A DNA stretch of 64,000 nt from Thermomonas sp. (GCF_029945965.1 NZ_JAQSDO010000015.1:620001-684000), one strand, 5' to 3'. Shown: positions 1-10,939, counted from the first letter of the stretch. Notes: a model not told the origin generated them from the sequence alone. Translations and numbers: made by a program.

Positions 1-545
1 ATGCCTTCATGCATGTGATCCTCATCCTGTGCCGGCGGCTTTCCGCCCAGCTGTGCGTATTGAGCTGGCGTCATGCCACGGAACTTTTGCAGGAAGGCCA
101 CCATGTTCCAGATCTGTTCGTCGGTGTGCGTCTTGCCCCAAGCCGGCATCGCGGTCAGCTTGATGCCATGCTTGATGATCCAGAAATCGTGTTTCGGATC
201 CAGCGCGACCTCTTTGCTGAGGTCTGGAGGCATCGGATACAGGCCGGGGCGGATTTCGGTGTCGTCTGCGCCGGGTGATAGGTGGCAGCCGGTGCACATT
301 GCGCTGTAGTTCACCGCACCCAGGCGGATGCGACTGGCGTCTTCCAGGTCGGGGACCTGAATATCGTGCGCGCGACTTTCAATCGATCGATGGCGAAGCA
401 TCTCAATTGCGGCACGGGTGGGGGCCCAATGTGGATCGTCGGCGCCGATGTTGTAGAGACCGGACCAGGCGAATATGGCCGCGCCAGCAGCCAGTACGGC
501 CAATACGATGAAGGTCATGACGACATGGTAAGTATGCGATTTCAT
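1..545 (-). CDS. c-type cytochrome, partial at left edge
   Basis: Not in the ORF track because it runs off the edge. Reverse-strand reading from ATG at 545 gives MKSHTYHVVMTFIVLAVLAAGAAIFAWSGLYNIGADDPHW...AMCTGCHLSPG...MPAWGKTHTDEQIWNMVAFLQKF, with one CxxCH heme motif and an N-terminal TM/signal. Confidence 0.85.
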   Translation of the reverse strand, partial: MKSHTYHVVMTFIVLAVLAAGAAIFAWSGLYNIGADDPHWAPTRAAIEMLRHRSIESRAHDIQVPDLEDASRIRLGAVNYSAMCTGCHLSPGADDTEIRPGLYPMPPDLSKEVALDPKHDFWIIKHGIKLTAMPAWGKTHTDEQIWNMVAFLQKFRGMTPAQYAQLGGKPPAQDEDHMHEG

Positions 546-556
546 GGGTTTCTCCG

Positions 557-1813
557 TCAGAACCAGATGCGGATGCCAGCGACGAGCTGGGTGTCTTGAG
601 CGCCTTCACCAGCGGCGCGGGTGAAGTTGGCGGTATTTCCGAACTTGCGTGACCAGACGACGCCGATGTAAGGCGCGAACTTGCGGGTAATCTCGTAGCG
701 CAGCCGGATGCCAATATCCAGATCGGACAGGCCCGAGCCGATGCCACGGGCAGGATCGTCCTTGCCGTAGAAGCTGGCTTCGGCATTTGGCTGCAGGATC
801 AATCGCTGCGTGAACAGCAACTCGTAATCCGCCTCCACGCGCAGTGCGCTACGCCCGGACTGCCCCAGATATGCCGTGGCTTGGAGATCGAACCAGTAAG
901 GCGCAAGGCCCTGCACGCCCACGGCCAGCCAATCCCGTGTGGGGCCATCAGCCATGTCATGGCGCACGCCGACTTGTGCACCCCAGTACGTCGCGATCGC
1001 ATGGTTCCATAGGGCTTCGGCACGCGTTGCACCCAGGCGGCCACCGCTGCGTTCACCGTCGAGTTTGAGCCACAGCTTGTGACGATCCGCTCCATACCAA
1101 GCTTGCGCATTGATCGCTTGGGCAGTACCTGCATCATTGTCGCGAAGTTCCAAATTGTCGAACAGGACATACAGGCGCTTTGCGTTGTCGGACATGTCCA
1201 TGCCGTGCATCGGTCCGTAGTCGACACCATCGGAGTAGTCCGGGTCGCGGGCATCTGGCGGGGGAGCGCCTCCTTGCATGTTCATCGCTCCCATGTCCAT
1301 CGTGGAGTGATCCATCCCTTCCATTTTGGAGTGATCCATTCCCTCCAACTTCAAATGGTCCATTCCTTCCATTTTGGAGTGATCCATCCCTTCCATCGTT
1401 GAATGGTCCATTCCTTCCATCTTCGAATGATCCATTCCCTCCATTTTTGAGTGGTCCATCCCCTGCATTTTTGAGTGATCCATGGGTGCCATGGGAGGAG
1501 CTAGTTTTTTCTTTCCGTCTTTGTTTGGTTGCCCGAGACATTGAGCTGCGTATTGCTTGCTTGAGGGCTTGCCCTTGGCCAAAAGTTGCTGACAGGTTGG
1601 GTTTCGTGCGTCTGGGGTGGCTGCCCGCTTCTGCTTCGCGGCTGCCTTTTTCGCCGGCGGATTCATCGGCATTTGCATGCCCGGCATCGATTGTGTGTGC
1701 TGCGTGTGGTCGGTCGCCTGTGCAAATGCCAATGTGGGCACGGCCATCACCAAGCAGCATGCAAGATTCGCCGTCAGAGCTGGCGCCGAGAGTCTTCGCG
1801 CGAACGCACTCAT
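557..1813 (-). CDS. copB: copper resistance protein B (outer-membrane CopB family) with Met/His-rich repeats
   Basis: MSAFARRLSAPALTANL...signal, MDHSKMEG repeats, then a CopB-like C-terminal region (YGPMHGMDMSDNAKRLYVLFDNLELRD...). The start overlaps the copA stop (ATGA). Confidence 0.9.
   Translation of the reverse strand: MSAFARRLSAPALTANLACCLVMAVPTLAFAQATDHTQHTQSMPGMQMPMNPPAKKAAAKQKRAATPDARNPTCQQLLAKGKPSSKQYAAQCLGQPNKDGKKKLAPPMAPMDHSKMQGMDHSKMEGMDHSKMEGMDHSTMEGMDHSKMEGMDHLKLEGMDHSKMEGMDHSTMDMGAMNMQGGAPPPDARDPDYSDGVDYGPMHGMDMSDNAKRLYVLFDNLELRDNDAGTAQAINAQAWYGADRHKLWLKLDGERSGGRLGATRAEALWNHAIATYWGAQVGVRHDMADGPTRDWLAVGVQGLAPYWFDLQATAYLGQSGRSALRVEADYELLFTQRLILQPNAEASFYGKDDPARGIGSGLSDLDIGIRLRYEITRKFAPYIGVVWSRKFGNTANFTRAAGEGAQDTQLVAGIRIWF
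1292..1483 (-). repeat. In-frame tandem repeat, 8 x 24 nt encoding MDHS(K/T)MEG-type units
   Basis: Eight consecutive 24-nt units read directly: MDHSKMQG, MDHSKMEG, MDHSKMEG, MDHSTMEG, MDHSKMEG, MDHLKLEG, MDHSKMEG, MDHSTMDM. Confidence 0.95.
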
Positions 1814-3591
1814 GACACCACCACTTCGCGGAACATGCCTGCTTCCATGTGATAGAGCAGGTGACAGTGGTAAGCCCAGCGCCCCAACGCATCGGCATTG
1901 ACCAGGTAGCTGATGCGCTGCGCTGGCTGCACCATGATGGTGTGCTTGCGCACCTGGAATTCGCCCGAAGGGCTTTCCAGCTCGCTCCACAGACCATGCA
2001 GGTGAATGGGGTGCGGCATCATGCTGTCGTTGGAAAGGATCACGCGCACGCGCTCGCCATGGCGGAAATGGATGGGCTTTGCGTCGGAGAATTTCTGCCC
2101 GTCAAAGGACCACATGTAGCGTTCCATGTTGCCGGTCAGGTGCAGTTCGATCTCTCGCCCAGGCTGGCGCGGATCCAGTGGGCCACCGATGGTGTGTAGG
2201 TCAGCGTAGGCAAGCACTCGCCGCCCGTTGTCGCGCAGGCCAATGCCCGGGTCGTCCAGGTTGGTGCGCGGCGCGTCCACGCGCATGTCCACGCCCGGAC
2301 CATATTCGGTGCGGGCATGGTGCGCCATCGGTGCATCCTTGCCGCCGCCATCGATGCCGGGTATTGCCATGCCATCCATGCCTTTCCCCGCAGGAGTACC
2401 CATGTCCATGCCTGCCATGGTCATCGTCATTGCGCCCATCATGTCAGTCATCGTCAGCCACTGGGGCTTGTCCAAGGCAGGCACATCAGCCTGCATCCCA
2501 TGACGTGGCGCCAACGTCCCGCGAGCAAATCCCTGGCGGTCGATGGATTGTGCAAAGAGCGTATAAGGCCGGTCGCCGTCGGGCTCCACGATGACGTCAT
2601 AGGTCTCGGCCACTGCGATGCGAAATTCATCGACGCTGATTGGCTCGATGTCTTGGCCGTCGGCCGCGACTACGATCATTTTCAGGCCGGGAATGCGTAC
2701 ATCGAAGATGCTCATTGCCGAGCCATTGATGAAGCGCAGGCGCACCTTTTCGCCGGGTGAGAACAGTCCAGTCCAGTTGTCATTGGGCGTCACGCCATTG
2801 ATCAGGTAGGTATAAGCGTGTCCGGTGACGTCGCCCAGATCGGTTGGGCTCATCCGCATCTGGTTCCACATTCGGCGCTTCGCGAGCGCATTGCGGAGGC
2901 CCATGCGCGAAACATCGCGCGTGAAATCGATGGCAGTTGGCTCATTGAAATTGTAGTAATCGGCCATCTTCTTGAGATTGCCGAAGATGGTCTCGGGGTC
3001 TTCATCCGACCAATCCGACAACATCACGACATGGTCGCGCTGTGTTGGAAATCTCTCTCCTTCAAGCGGCTCGATCACGATCGGGCCATACAGCCCGGAC
3101 TGTTCCTGGAATCGCGTATGACTGTGATACCAGTAAGTGCCGCTTTGCTTGAGGTCGAATCGGTATTCAAAGGTTTCACCCGGCTCGATACCGTCGAAGC
3201 TCAGGCCCGGTACGCCGTCCATGCCAGTCGGCAGCAGGATGCCGTGCCAGTGGATCGAAGTACTGGTGGGCAGCGTATTGCGCACGCGCAGCACGATGCT
3301 CTCGCCTTCGCGCATTCGCAGCACGGGAGCCGGTAGCGTTCCGTTGACGGTGATGGCAGTACGGGTGCGCCCGGTGAAATTGACCTGTGTTTGCCCGATG
3401 GCGAGGTCGAATTTGTTTCCGGTGAGCGCAGATAGCGCCTGGTCAGAGCGTTCGGCTGAACCAGCCCAGGCGTGTCGTGGCAAGAGCCCCAGCGCGCCTA
3501 GTGAGCCACCTAACGCAAGACCTTGCACGAATGTCCGCCGTGAAGGCATCAGAACGCCATCGCGGGGCGAATATGTTGATCGGGATGACAT
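1810..3591 (-). CDS. copA: CopA-type multicopper oxidase, copper resistance
   Basis: Tat-like signal SRRTFVQGLALGG; cupredoxin copper motifs HWHG, HSHT, HPIHLHG, HCHLLYHMEAGM; Met-rich segment. Confidence 0.95.
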   Translation of the reverse strand: MSSRSTYSPRDGVLMPSRRTFVQGLALGGSLGALGLLPRHAWAGSAERSDQALSALTGNKFDLAIGQTQVNFTGRTRTAITVNGTLPAPVLRMREGESIVLRVRNTLPTSTSIHWHGILLPTGMDGVPGLSFDGIEPGETFEYRFDLKQSGTYWYHSHTRFQEQSGLYGPIVIEPLEGERFPTQRDHVVMLSDWSDEDPETIFGNLKKMADYYNFNEPTAIDFTRDVSRMGLRNALAKRRMWNQMRMSPTDLGDVTGHAYTYLINGVTPNDNWTGLFSPGEKVRLRFINGSAMSIFDVRIPGLKMIVVAADGQDIEPISVDEFRIAVAETYDVIVEPDGDRPYTLFAQSIDRQGFARGTLAPRHGMQADVPALDKPQWLTMTDMMGAMTMTMAGMDMGTPAGKGMDGMAIPGIDGGGKDAPMAHHARTEYGPGVDMRVDAPRTNLDDPGIGLRDNGRRVLAYADLHTIGGPLDPRQPGREIELHLTGNMERYMWSFDGQKFSDAKPIHFRHGERVRVILSNDSMMPHPIHLHGLWSELESPSGEFQVRKHTIMVQPAQRISYLVNADALGRWAYHCHLLYHMEAGMFREVVVS

Positions 3592-3711
3592 GTGATCTCC
3601 GGAGAATGTCCAAACAGCCAGCGACGCAAGCGTCGGAAGCGATCGATCGTGGTTGGTCGCGCAGCGCTGACCAACACGAGGGTATGTCGACGCTTCAGGC
3701 GCCGAGGACAT

Positions 3712-4149
3712 TCAGGCGATTGGAGGTCGAATCAATCTCGCGAGCGTGGGTGATGCGTGTGTCGTGGTCAGCGAGCGCACTGCCACCACCCTCCATGTCG
3801 TCACATTCCAAAGCACGGCCGAAGCCGTGATTGGGAAGTAGTGGAGGCATGCGCATTGGCAATGGCCGGATTTGCAGCAATCCGGGGCAGGGGTTTCTTG
3901 CTTCTGGTGCTGGATCGCCGATGAAACAACCAGTCCAGGCGCCTGTGCAGTTTGCCGCATCCCCACGTATGCGCCTCCATGACAGGGTGGCTCAGAGGGT
4001 GAGCTTTCAGCCGCTACAGGAACGTGATCGTCCGAATTGGACACGTGCGTCATTCCTTGCATGCGAGAGTTCGCCGCAGCAGGGCTAAATCCATTCAGGA
4101 CCAAGCTCGCGCACAGGACGATTCTCAGCAGGAGACCAAGCGTTTTCAT
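3712..4149 (-). CDS. copL: CopL-family metal-binding regulatory protein
   Basis: 145 aa with signal peptide and Cys/His-rich segment (PDCCKSGHCQCACLHYFP), directly upstream of copA-copB as in Xanthomonas copLAB. Confidence 0.75.
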   Translation of the reverse strand: MKTLGLLLRIVLCASLVLNGFSPAAANSRMQGMTHVSNSDDHVPVAAESSPSEPPCHGGAYVGMRQTAQAPGLVVSSAIQHQKQETPAPDCCKSGHCQCACLHYFPITASAVLWNVTTWRVVAVRSLTTTHASPTLARLIRPPIA

Positions 4150-4263
4150 TCGATCAGAAGCTTACGCCAAAGAGCCATGTGTGCAATATCGAGGCGCTTT
4201 GATGTCGCGTCCAAAGTCTGGATCTTGGACAGAGTTTTCGATCAGGACTCTAAATGGTTCAAA

Positions 4264-4277
4264 TTGACATAGATCAA
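4264..4277. promoter_or_regulatory. FNR/Anr-like half-site pair (TTGAC-ATAG-ATCAA)
   Basis: One mismatch to TTGAT-N4-ATCAA, in the copL / small-protein divergent intergenic region. Confidence 0.35.
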
Positions 4278-4314
4278 CTTGCTCGCCGGCTCGTTGGGTC
4301 TAACATGCTGTCGT

Positions 4315-4695
4315 ATGTCTCATCCCATCCGCCAGCGACTCATCACGTCTTTGTTGTTAATCGCAAGTCTGCTATTCCAGCAGGTGGCGATGGCAGCTTA
4401 CGTTTGCGCTATGCCGCAAATCCAGGCCGATTCGGTCGCGATGGCGAAGGATTGTGCGGGGATGAAATCGGCTCCTGGGCAGCAGCCGGATTCGGTTTGC
4501 CAAAAGCACTGCGCACCTGATCCAACTTCAGCCAGCACCCCGACCATTCCCCCGGTTCCGGTATTGGCGTTGCCGCCGCTGCTGCATGCGTTGGTGCGGG
4601 CACCCCTCACGCGCAGCTGCGATTACGGATCAGGCGATGTGTTCGCGCGCTCGGATCCACCGACGCGCCTGCGCTACTGCCGCCTGCTGATCTAG
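4315..4695 (+). CDS. small secreted Cys/Met-containing protein of the copper locus
   Basis: MSHPIRQRLITSLLLIASLLFQQVAMAAYVCAMPQIQ...; signal peptide, conserved-looking Cys; located between copL and the RND operon. Confidence 0.6.
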   Translation: MSHPIRQRLITSLLLIASLLFQQVAMAAYVCAMPQIQADSVAMAKDCAGMKSAPGQQPDSVCQKHCAPDPTSASTPTIPPVPVLALPPLLHALVRAPLTRSCDYGSGDVFARSDPPTRLRYCRLLI

Positions 4696-4780
4696 GCCTC
4701 CACTTCACACCATCATTCGCCGCCCTGCGTTGCAGCGGTGGTGTTTTCGTGACTGTGTGTCTTGTTGGTCTGGAGTCCCC

Positions 4781-6100
4781 ATGGATGTTTCAACCTATTA
4801 CCTGCGTGCGCCATTGGCAGCGCGCAAGACCGCATTGGTAATGCTGATGCTGGCCACGCTTGCGCCGGGCGGTGTCGCCGCACAGGCGATGTCGCTTGAT
4901 CAGGCGGTGGCCGCAGCCACGCAGCGTGCGCCGATTCTGCTGGCGCGCGATGCCAGCCGCCAGGCGCGGTCCGAGGACCTCGCCCGCGCCGATGCGCTGC
5001 CGGACCCGACGCTCGTCGTTGGCGTGCAAAATTTCCCGATTGGCGGACCGGACGCCTACACGCTCAACCAGGACCGGATGACGATGCAGCGCATCGGCAT
5101 CAGCCAGGCCCTGCCATCCCGCGCCAAACGCAATGCGCGCCGCGAACTGGCACGCGCGCTGTTCGACCAGGCCAGCGCCGACGCCGTATCGACCACGCTC
5201 GATGTCCAGCGTGCAACGGCCAAGGCATGGGTGCAGCTGTGGGCCGCGCAACACGAGCGCGAGCAGTTGCAGGACCTGCAAGGACAGGCCGCGCTGGCGG
5301 TACGCGCCACCCGTGCGCGGCTGGCCGGTGGTGGCGGCAATGCCGGCGATGCCTTGGCCACACGCGCCAGTGAACTGGAACTGCAGAACCGCATCGATGA
5401 TGCCGATGCACGCATCGCGCAGGCACGCGCCGGCCTGCAGCGCTGGTTGGGCGATGCAGCGGTAGACGCTGCGGATGCACCCCCGGATTTCTCCAGCGCA
5501 CCCATGTCCGAAGCACGACTGCTGGCGCGCCTGGACCAGCAGGGTCCACTACTGGCCTGGGACGCGCGCGAGGCCTCGGCCGATGCCGCGCTGGCACTGG
5601 CACGTGCAGAGAAGCGGCCGGACTGGAGCGTTGGTGGCGGTGTCGCCAAACGCGGTGGTGGTGGCTCCAACGTGGTCTGGCTGGAAATCGGGGTTGGGCT
5701 GCCGCTGTTCCCCGGCAACCGCCAGGACCGCGGCATCAGTGCGCGCAGCGCCGATCTTGCCGCCGTCCATGCGAGCCGCGAGGACGCGCGGCGCATGCAG
5801 GCCGAAGCCGTGCGCAAGGCGTTCGCACGCTGGCAAGGATTGGGCTCGCAGGTCATGCGCAGCCGCGACACGTTGCTACCGCTGGCGCATGACCGCGGCC
5901 GCATCGCGCTGGCCGCCTACTCCGGCGGCGCGCCCCTGCAGCCTTGGCTGGAGGCGCGTCGCGACGAGATCGACACCCGCATCGACTACGCCACGCTGCT
6001 CGGCGAATGGGGCCAGGCCTGGGCGGAACTCGCCTACCTGTTACCAGCTACCGACTCATCCGACCGCCGCACTGCACGCAAACTGGAGATCGCGCAATGA
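4781..6100 (+). CDS. TolC-family outer membrane efflux protein (CusC/CzcC-like)
   Basis: MDVSTYYLRAPLAARKTALV...; TolC-like repeats; first gene of a three-gene RND operon. Confidence 0.85.
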   Translation: MDVSTYYLRAPLAARKTALVMLMLATLAPGGVAAQAMSLDQAVAAATQRAPILLARDASRQARSEDLARADALPDPTLVVGVQNFPIGGPDAYTLNQDRMTMQRIGISQALPSRAKRNARRELARALFDQASADAVSTTLDVQRATAKAWVQLWAAQHEREQLQDLQGQAALAVRATRARLAGGGGNAGDALATRASELELQNRIDDADARIAQARAGLQRWLGDAAVDAADAPPDFSSAPMSEARLLARLDQQGPLLAWDAREASADAALALARAEKRPDWSVGGGVAKRGGGGSNVVWLEIGVGLPLFPGNRQDRGISARSADLAAVHASREDARRMQAEAVRKAFARWQGLGSQVMRSRDTLLPLAHDRGRIALAAYSGGAPLQPWLEARRDEIDTRIDYATLLGEWGQAWAELAYLLPATDSSDRRTARKLEIAQ

Positions 6101-7590
6101 ATCGCTCCCGCAAACAATCCGCGGTTCTGGCCGCCGCAATCGTCGCTGCACTGGCACTGGTCGGTGGCGCTGGCTATTGGCTCGGCACGCGTCATGACGT
6201 GATGCCTGCCGCAGGCGCATCAAGCGACAAACCAGTCTTGTATTGGTATGACCCGATGCAGCCAGACAAGCATTTCGACAAGCCGGGAAAATCGCCGTTC
6301 ATGGATATGCAGCTGGTGCCGAAATATGCCGAGGCTGGGGCGCCTGCGAAACGCGAACCGCTCTACTGGTATGACCCGATGCAGCCAGACAAGCATTTCG
6401 ACAAGCCGGGCAAGTCGCCGTTCATGGACATGCAACTGGTCGGCAAGTACCCGGAAGCCCCTCAGGCCGATGCTGCCAATACCGGTGGCATGAAGGTGTC
6501 GGCTGCCTCGCAGCAGAACCTGGGCATGCGTACGGCGATCGTCGAAATGGGCAGCCTGTCGAGCGGCGCGCACGTGCCCGGCAGCGTCGCATGGGACCAG
6601 CGCGCAACGTATGCGGTCAGCGCACGCGTGGATGGCGTGATCGAAATCCTGCATGTGCGCGCGCCGTTCGAGCACGTGCGCAAAGGCCAGGCGCTTGCCG
6701 AATTGATCGCGCCGGAATGGAATGCGGCGGCGCAGGAATACCTGGCGCTGGGCCGTGCCGGTTCCGCGGATGCGCGTGCGCTGCAAGGCGCGGCGCGCAA
6801 TCGCCTGCGCGTGCTGGGCATGGACGAAGGCCAGATCCGCAGCCTGCGTGGCAGCGGTGTGCGCGTGGTGTTGCGGGCGCCGCGCGATGGCGTGGTCAGC
6901 CAGTTGGACGTGCGCGAAGGCCAGCGCGTGCAGGCCGGCATGATGCTGATGACCATCAATGGCTTGGACACCGTATGGGTGGAGGCGGCGATTCCGCAGG
7001 CGCAGGCCGCGGGCATCGTGCCCGGCACGAAGGTGACGGCCAGCGTCAGCGCATTCCCCGGTGAAATTTTCGACGGCAAGGTCGAGGCCCTGCTACCCAA
7101 TATTGATGCCGGCAACCGTACGCAGATGGCGCGGATCGTGCTTGCCAATCCGGGGCAAAAATTGGCACCGGGGATGTTCGCCGATCTGCAATTCGCCGGA
7201 ACTTCCGGCGGGTCGCACCCGTTGCTGCCGGACGAGGCTCTGATCGCGACCGGCAGCGATGCGCGGGTGATCGTGGCAATGGGTGAAGGCCGATTCCAGC
7301 CAGTGCGGGTGACCACCGGGCGTTCCGCAGGCGGGCGCACCGAGGTTCTCTCCGGACTGTCCGGCGGTGAGCGAGTGGTGGTGTCCGGGCAGTTCCTGCT
7401 CGACTCCGAGGCCAGCCTGTCCGGCGCGCTGGATCGCCTGTCCACCGATGCGACTGCCACGCCCGATCCGCGCGCAGGCGATGCCATGGACGCGATGCCG
7501 GCCAAGCCGGCACAGCCTGCGAAGGCCGACAAACCCGATCCGCATGCGGGCCATGACATGGGTGCGATGCCGCCGGAACCACGCCCGTGA
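6097..7590 (+). CDS. CusB-like RND periplasmic adaptor with two heavy-metal-binding modules
   Basis: [34 protein letters not shown]...; duplicated [26 protein letters not shown]; lipoyl/barrel-sandwich region [27 protein letters not shown]. Confidence 0.9.
   Translation: MNRSRKQSAVLAAAIVAALALVGGAGYWLGTRHDVMPAAGASSDKPVLYWYDPMQPDKHFDKPGKSPFMDMQLVPKYAEAGAPAKREPLYWYDPMQPDKHFDKPGKSPFMDMQLVGKYPEAPQADAANTGGMKVSAASQQNLGMRTAIVEMGSLSSGAHVPGSVAWDQRATYAVSARVDGVIEILHVRAPFEHVRKGQALAELIAPEWNAAAQEYLALGRAGSADARALQGAARNRLRVLGMDEGQIRSLRGSGVRVVLRAPRDGVVSQLDVREGQRVQAGMMLMTINGLDTVWVEAAIPQAQAAGIVPGTKVTASVSAFPGEIFDGKVEALLPNIDAGNRTQMARIVLANPGQKLAPGMFADLQFAGTSGGSHPLLPDEALIATGSDARVIVAMGEGRFQPVRVTTGRSAGGRTEVLSGLSGGERVVVSGQFLLDSEASLSGALDRLSTDATATPDPRAGDAMDAMPAKPAQPAKADKPDPHAGHDMGAMPPEPRP
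6241..6456 (+). repeat. Tandem duplication (period 123 nt) of the heavy-metal-binding module in the adaptor gene
   Basis: Copy 1 6241-6333 and copy 2 6364-6456 encode near-identical [26 protein letters not shown]. Confidence 0.9.
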
Positions 7591-10500
7591 TCGCGCGCAT
7601 CATCCATTGGTCAATCCGCAACCGGCTGCTGGTGCTGCTGGCGGCGGTCGCGCTTGCGGTCAGCGGCGTGATCTCGCTGTCGCGCATATCGCTGGATGCG
7701 TTGCCGGACCTGTCCGACACCCAGGTCATCCTGCGCACCAGCTGGCCCGGCCAGCCGCCACAGATTGTCGAGGACCAGGTCACCTATCCGCTGGCGACCA
7801 CGATGATGTCGGTGCCAGGCGCGACCACCGTGCGTGCGTTTTCGTTCTTCGGTGACTCTTATGTGTACGTGCTGTTCGCCGACGGCACGGATCCGTACTG
7901 GGCGCGTTCGCGTGTGCTCGAATACCTGAGCCAAGTGCGCGATCGACTGCCAGACGGGGTCAATCCGGCGCTCGGGCCGGACGCCACAGGCGTTGGCTGG
8001 ATTTATCAATACGCACTTGTGGATCGCAGCGGCAAGCACGACCTCGGGGAGTTGCGCGCACTGCAGGACTGGTTCCTGCGCTACCGGCTGAAGACTGTGC
8101 CCGACGTGGCCGAGGTCGCCAGCATCGGCGGCATGGTGCGCGCCTGGCAGGTTGTGGTGGACCCGCAGGCACTGGCTGCGCGCGGGGTCAGCGTTGCGCA
8201 GGTGGCGAATGCGATTCGAGACGCCAACGGTGCCAGCGGTGGCTCGGTGATCGAGCAGGGCGAGGCCGAATTGATGGTGCGTAGCGTCGGCTACCTGGCC
8301 TCGATCGCAGACTTCCAGAGCATCCCCGTGACCACCGGCGCCAGCGGCGTTCCGGTGCTGCTGGGCGATATCGCGCAGATCCGACGTGGGCCGACCCTGC
8401 GCCGCGGCATCGCCGAACTGGATGGCGAAGGTGAAGTCGCCGGCGGCGTAGTGATCCTGCGTTCGGGCAAGAATGCGCTGACCGCAATCGACATGGTCAA
8501 GACGCGCCTGCAGGAATTGCAGAAGAGCCTGCCCGAAGGCGTGCAGATCGTCACCACCTACGACCGCTCGCAACTGATCCGCGCGTCGGTCGACAACCTG
8601 TCGCGCAAGCTGCTGGAGGAATTCCTGGTCGTCGCACTGGTGTGCTTGCTGTTCCTGTGGCACTTGCGCTCATCCTTGGTGGCGGTGATCTCCTTGCCGC
8701 TGGGCGTGCTGGCCGCGTTCATCGTCATGCGCATGCAAGGGATCAACGCCAACCTGATGTCGCTGGGCGGGATTGCGATTGCGATTGGCGCGATGCTGGA
8801 TGCGGCCGTTGTCATGATCGAGAACACCCACAAGCACATCGAGGCCTGGCAACACGAACACCCCGACCGCGTGGAACCCGACACGCGCGAACGCTGGCAA
8901 CTGGTCGCCACCGCAGTCGCCGAAGTCGGGCCGGCATTGTTCGCCAGCCTGCTGGTGATCACCCTGTCGTTCCTGCCGGTGTTCGCGCTGGGCGCGCAGG
9001 AAGGCCGGCTGTTCAAGCCACTGGCCTTTACCAAGACCTATGCGATGGCGGCGGCGGCTGGCCTTTCGATCACACTTATTCCGGTGCTGATGGGCTATCT
9101 GGTGCGTGGCCGCATCCGCCCAGAACATGCGAACCCGATCAATCGCGCGCTGACCGCCGCCTACCGGCCGCTGCTGGCCTGGGTGCTGCGTGCGCCCAAG
9201 ATGTTGCTGCTGGTCGCGAGCCTGACCTTGTTGTCGGCGCTGCTGCCATGGAGCCGGCTGGGCAGCGAATTCATGCCGCCGCTCGATGAAGGCACCCTGC
9301 TGTACATGCCGACCGCGCTGCCCGGGTTATCCGCTGGCAAGGCCTCGCAGCTGCTGCAGCAAACCGACCGCATGCTCAAGACCGTGCCCGAAGTCGACCA
9401 CGTGTTCGGCAAGGCCGGACGCGCCGATACCGCGACCGACCCGGCGCCGCTGACGATGTTCGAAACCACCATCACGTTCAAGCCGAAGAGCGAGTGGCGC
9501 ACGGGCATGACCATGGAGAAACTCAAGGCCGAACTGGATGCCGCGGTGCAGGTGCCGGGGCTGAGCAACCTGTTCGTGTTTCCGATCCGCAACCGCATCG
9601 ACATGCTCGCCACCGGGATCAAGAGTCCGATCGGGATCAAGGTACTGGGGCCTGACATCCGCCAACTGGAACGGTTGGCATCGAAGATCGAAGGCGTGGC
9701 CAGGAACGTCGATGGCGTGACCTCGGCGATCTCCGACCGCGCCGCCGGCGGGCGTTACGTGGATATCCACATCCGTCGCGATCAAGCGGCGCGATACGGG
9801 CTGAGCCAGGCGCGGCTGCAGTCGATGATTGCAATGGCCGTCGGCGGTGCGCCGATCGGCCAGACCGTCGAAGGGCTGGAACGCTATCCGATCGTGCTGC
9901 GCTATCCGCGCAGCCAGCGCGATTCGCTGGCTGCGTTGCGCACAATGCCCATCGTGGCCGACAACGGCAGCCAACTGACACTGGAACAGGTGGCGGACAT
10001 CGGCCTGAGCGGCGGCCCGCCGATGCTCAAGAGCGAAAACGGGCAACTAGCCACCTATGTCTACGTCGATACCGATAGCTCGGACCTGGCCGCGCAGGTC
10101 GCCGCACTGCAACACGCGATCGGCGAACAGGTGCCGCTGCCCACCGGCTACACGCTGGCGTGGTCGGGCCAGTTCGAGTATCTGCAGCATGCAATGGAGC
10201 GACTGAAATTGGTGGTGCCGGCCACGCTGGCGATTGTTTTCCTGCTGATTTATTTCGTGTTCGGCCGCTTCGACGATGCCGCGCTGATCATGCTCAGCCT
10301 GCCGCTGGCGCTGGTCGGCGGCCTGTGGCTGGTGTGGCTGCTGGGTCATGCGATCTCCATCGCAACGGTCATCGGCTTCATCGCGCTGGCCGGGGTCGCC
10401 GCGGAGTTCGGCATCATCATGCTGCTGTACCTGCGGCACGCCTGGGAGCACCAGCTGGCGCTTAACCCGCAGGCTGACGAGACGGCGCTGGACGTGGCGA

Positions 10501-10733
10501 TCCGTGAAGGCGCGCTGCAAAGGGTTCGTCCAAAAGCGATGACCGTGGCGGTGATCTTGGCTGGCCTGCTGCCGATCATGCTTGGCTCCGGCGCGGGTTC
10601 CGAGGTGATGCAGCGCATCGCCGCGCCGATGGTCGGCGGCATGCTGACCGCGCCACTGCTATCGATGCTGGTGATCCCGGCCGCGTTCAGGTGGTTGCGA
10701 CGACGCGAACTGGCGCGAAAGCGGACTGGCTGA
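7587..10733 (+). CDS. cusA: CusA/CzcA-family heavy-metal RND efflux transporter
   Basis: 1048 aa; HME-RND features such as [33 protein letters not shown]. Overlaps the adaptor by 4 nt. Confidence 0.92.
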   Translation: MIARIIHWSIRNRLLVLLAAVALAVSGVISLSRISLDALPDLSDTQVILRTSWPGQPPQIVEDQVTYPLATTMMSVPGATTVRAFSFFGDSYVYVLFADGTDPYWARSRVLEYLSQVRDRLPDGVNPALGPDATGVGWIYQYALVDRSGKHDLGELRALQDWFLRYRLKTVPDVAEVASIGGMVRAWQVVVDPQALAARGVSVAQVANAIRDANGASGGSVIEQGEAELMVRSVGYLASIADFQSIPVTTGASGVPVLLGDIAQIRRGPTLRRGIAELDGEGEVAGGVVILRSGKNALTAIDMVKTRLQELQKSLPEGVQIVTTYDRSQLIRASVDNLSRKLLEEFLVVALVCLLFLWHLRSSLVAVISLPLGVLAAFIVMRMQGINANLMSLGGIAIAIGAMLDAAVVMIENTHKHIEAWQHEHPDRVEPDTRERWQLVATAVAEVGPALFASLLVITLSFLPVFALGAQEGRLFKPLAFTKTYAMAAAAGLSITLIPVLMGYLVRGRIRPEHANPINRALTAAYRPLLAWVLRAPKMLLLVASLTLLSALLPWSRLGSEFMPPLDEGTLLYMPTALPGLSAGKASQLLQQTDRMLKTVPEVDHVFGKAGRADTATDPAPLTMFETTITFKPKSEWRTGMTMEKLKAELDAAVQVPGLSNLFVFPIRNRIDMLATGIKSPIGIKVLGPDIRQLERLASKIEGVARNVDGVTSAISDRAAGGRYVDIHIRRDQAARYGLSQARLQSMIAMAVGGAPIGQTVEGLERYPIVLRYPRSQRDSLAALRTMPIVADNGSQLTLEQVADIGLSGGPPMLKSENGQLATYVYVDTDSSDLAAQVAALQHAIGEQVPLPTGYTLAWSGQFEYLQHAMERLKLVVPATLAIVFLLIYFVFGRFDDAALIMLSLPLALVGGLWLVWLLGHAISIATVIGFIALAGVAAEFGIIMLLYLRHAWEHQLALNPQADETALDVAIREGALQRVRPKAMTVAVILAGLLPIMLGSGAGSEVMQRIAAPMVGGMLTAPLLSMLVIPAAFRWLRRRELARKRTG

Positions 10734-10939
10734 TTCAGGGCCGAAGCACCGCTTTGTTCCAAGGGGAATGGTCAGTTGATCTGTGTAATGCAGGCATGTC
10801 GAACTCCTGATGCTGGAGTTCTCATAAGTTTCATCAGGATGGGGAATACGGCGTGATGTGAGTAAACGCGGAAGGTCCATTTCTGGCCAAAAGGCCCAAA
10901 GCGAGCATCCAGCAGGAACCGTAGCAGCGGCCGAGCGTT

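Noticed and set aside
1292-1483. Regular repeat considered as CRISPR
   Set aside because: Continuous 24-nt in-frame coding units without spacers, inside copB; no cas genes nearby.
10801-10821. GAACTCC-TGATGCT-GGAGTTC inverted repeat after cusA
   Set aside because: Possible terminator, but the stem is short and no U-tract follows; support is insufficient.
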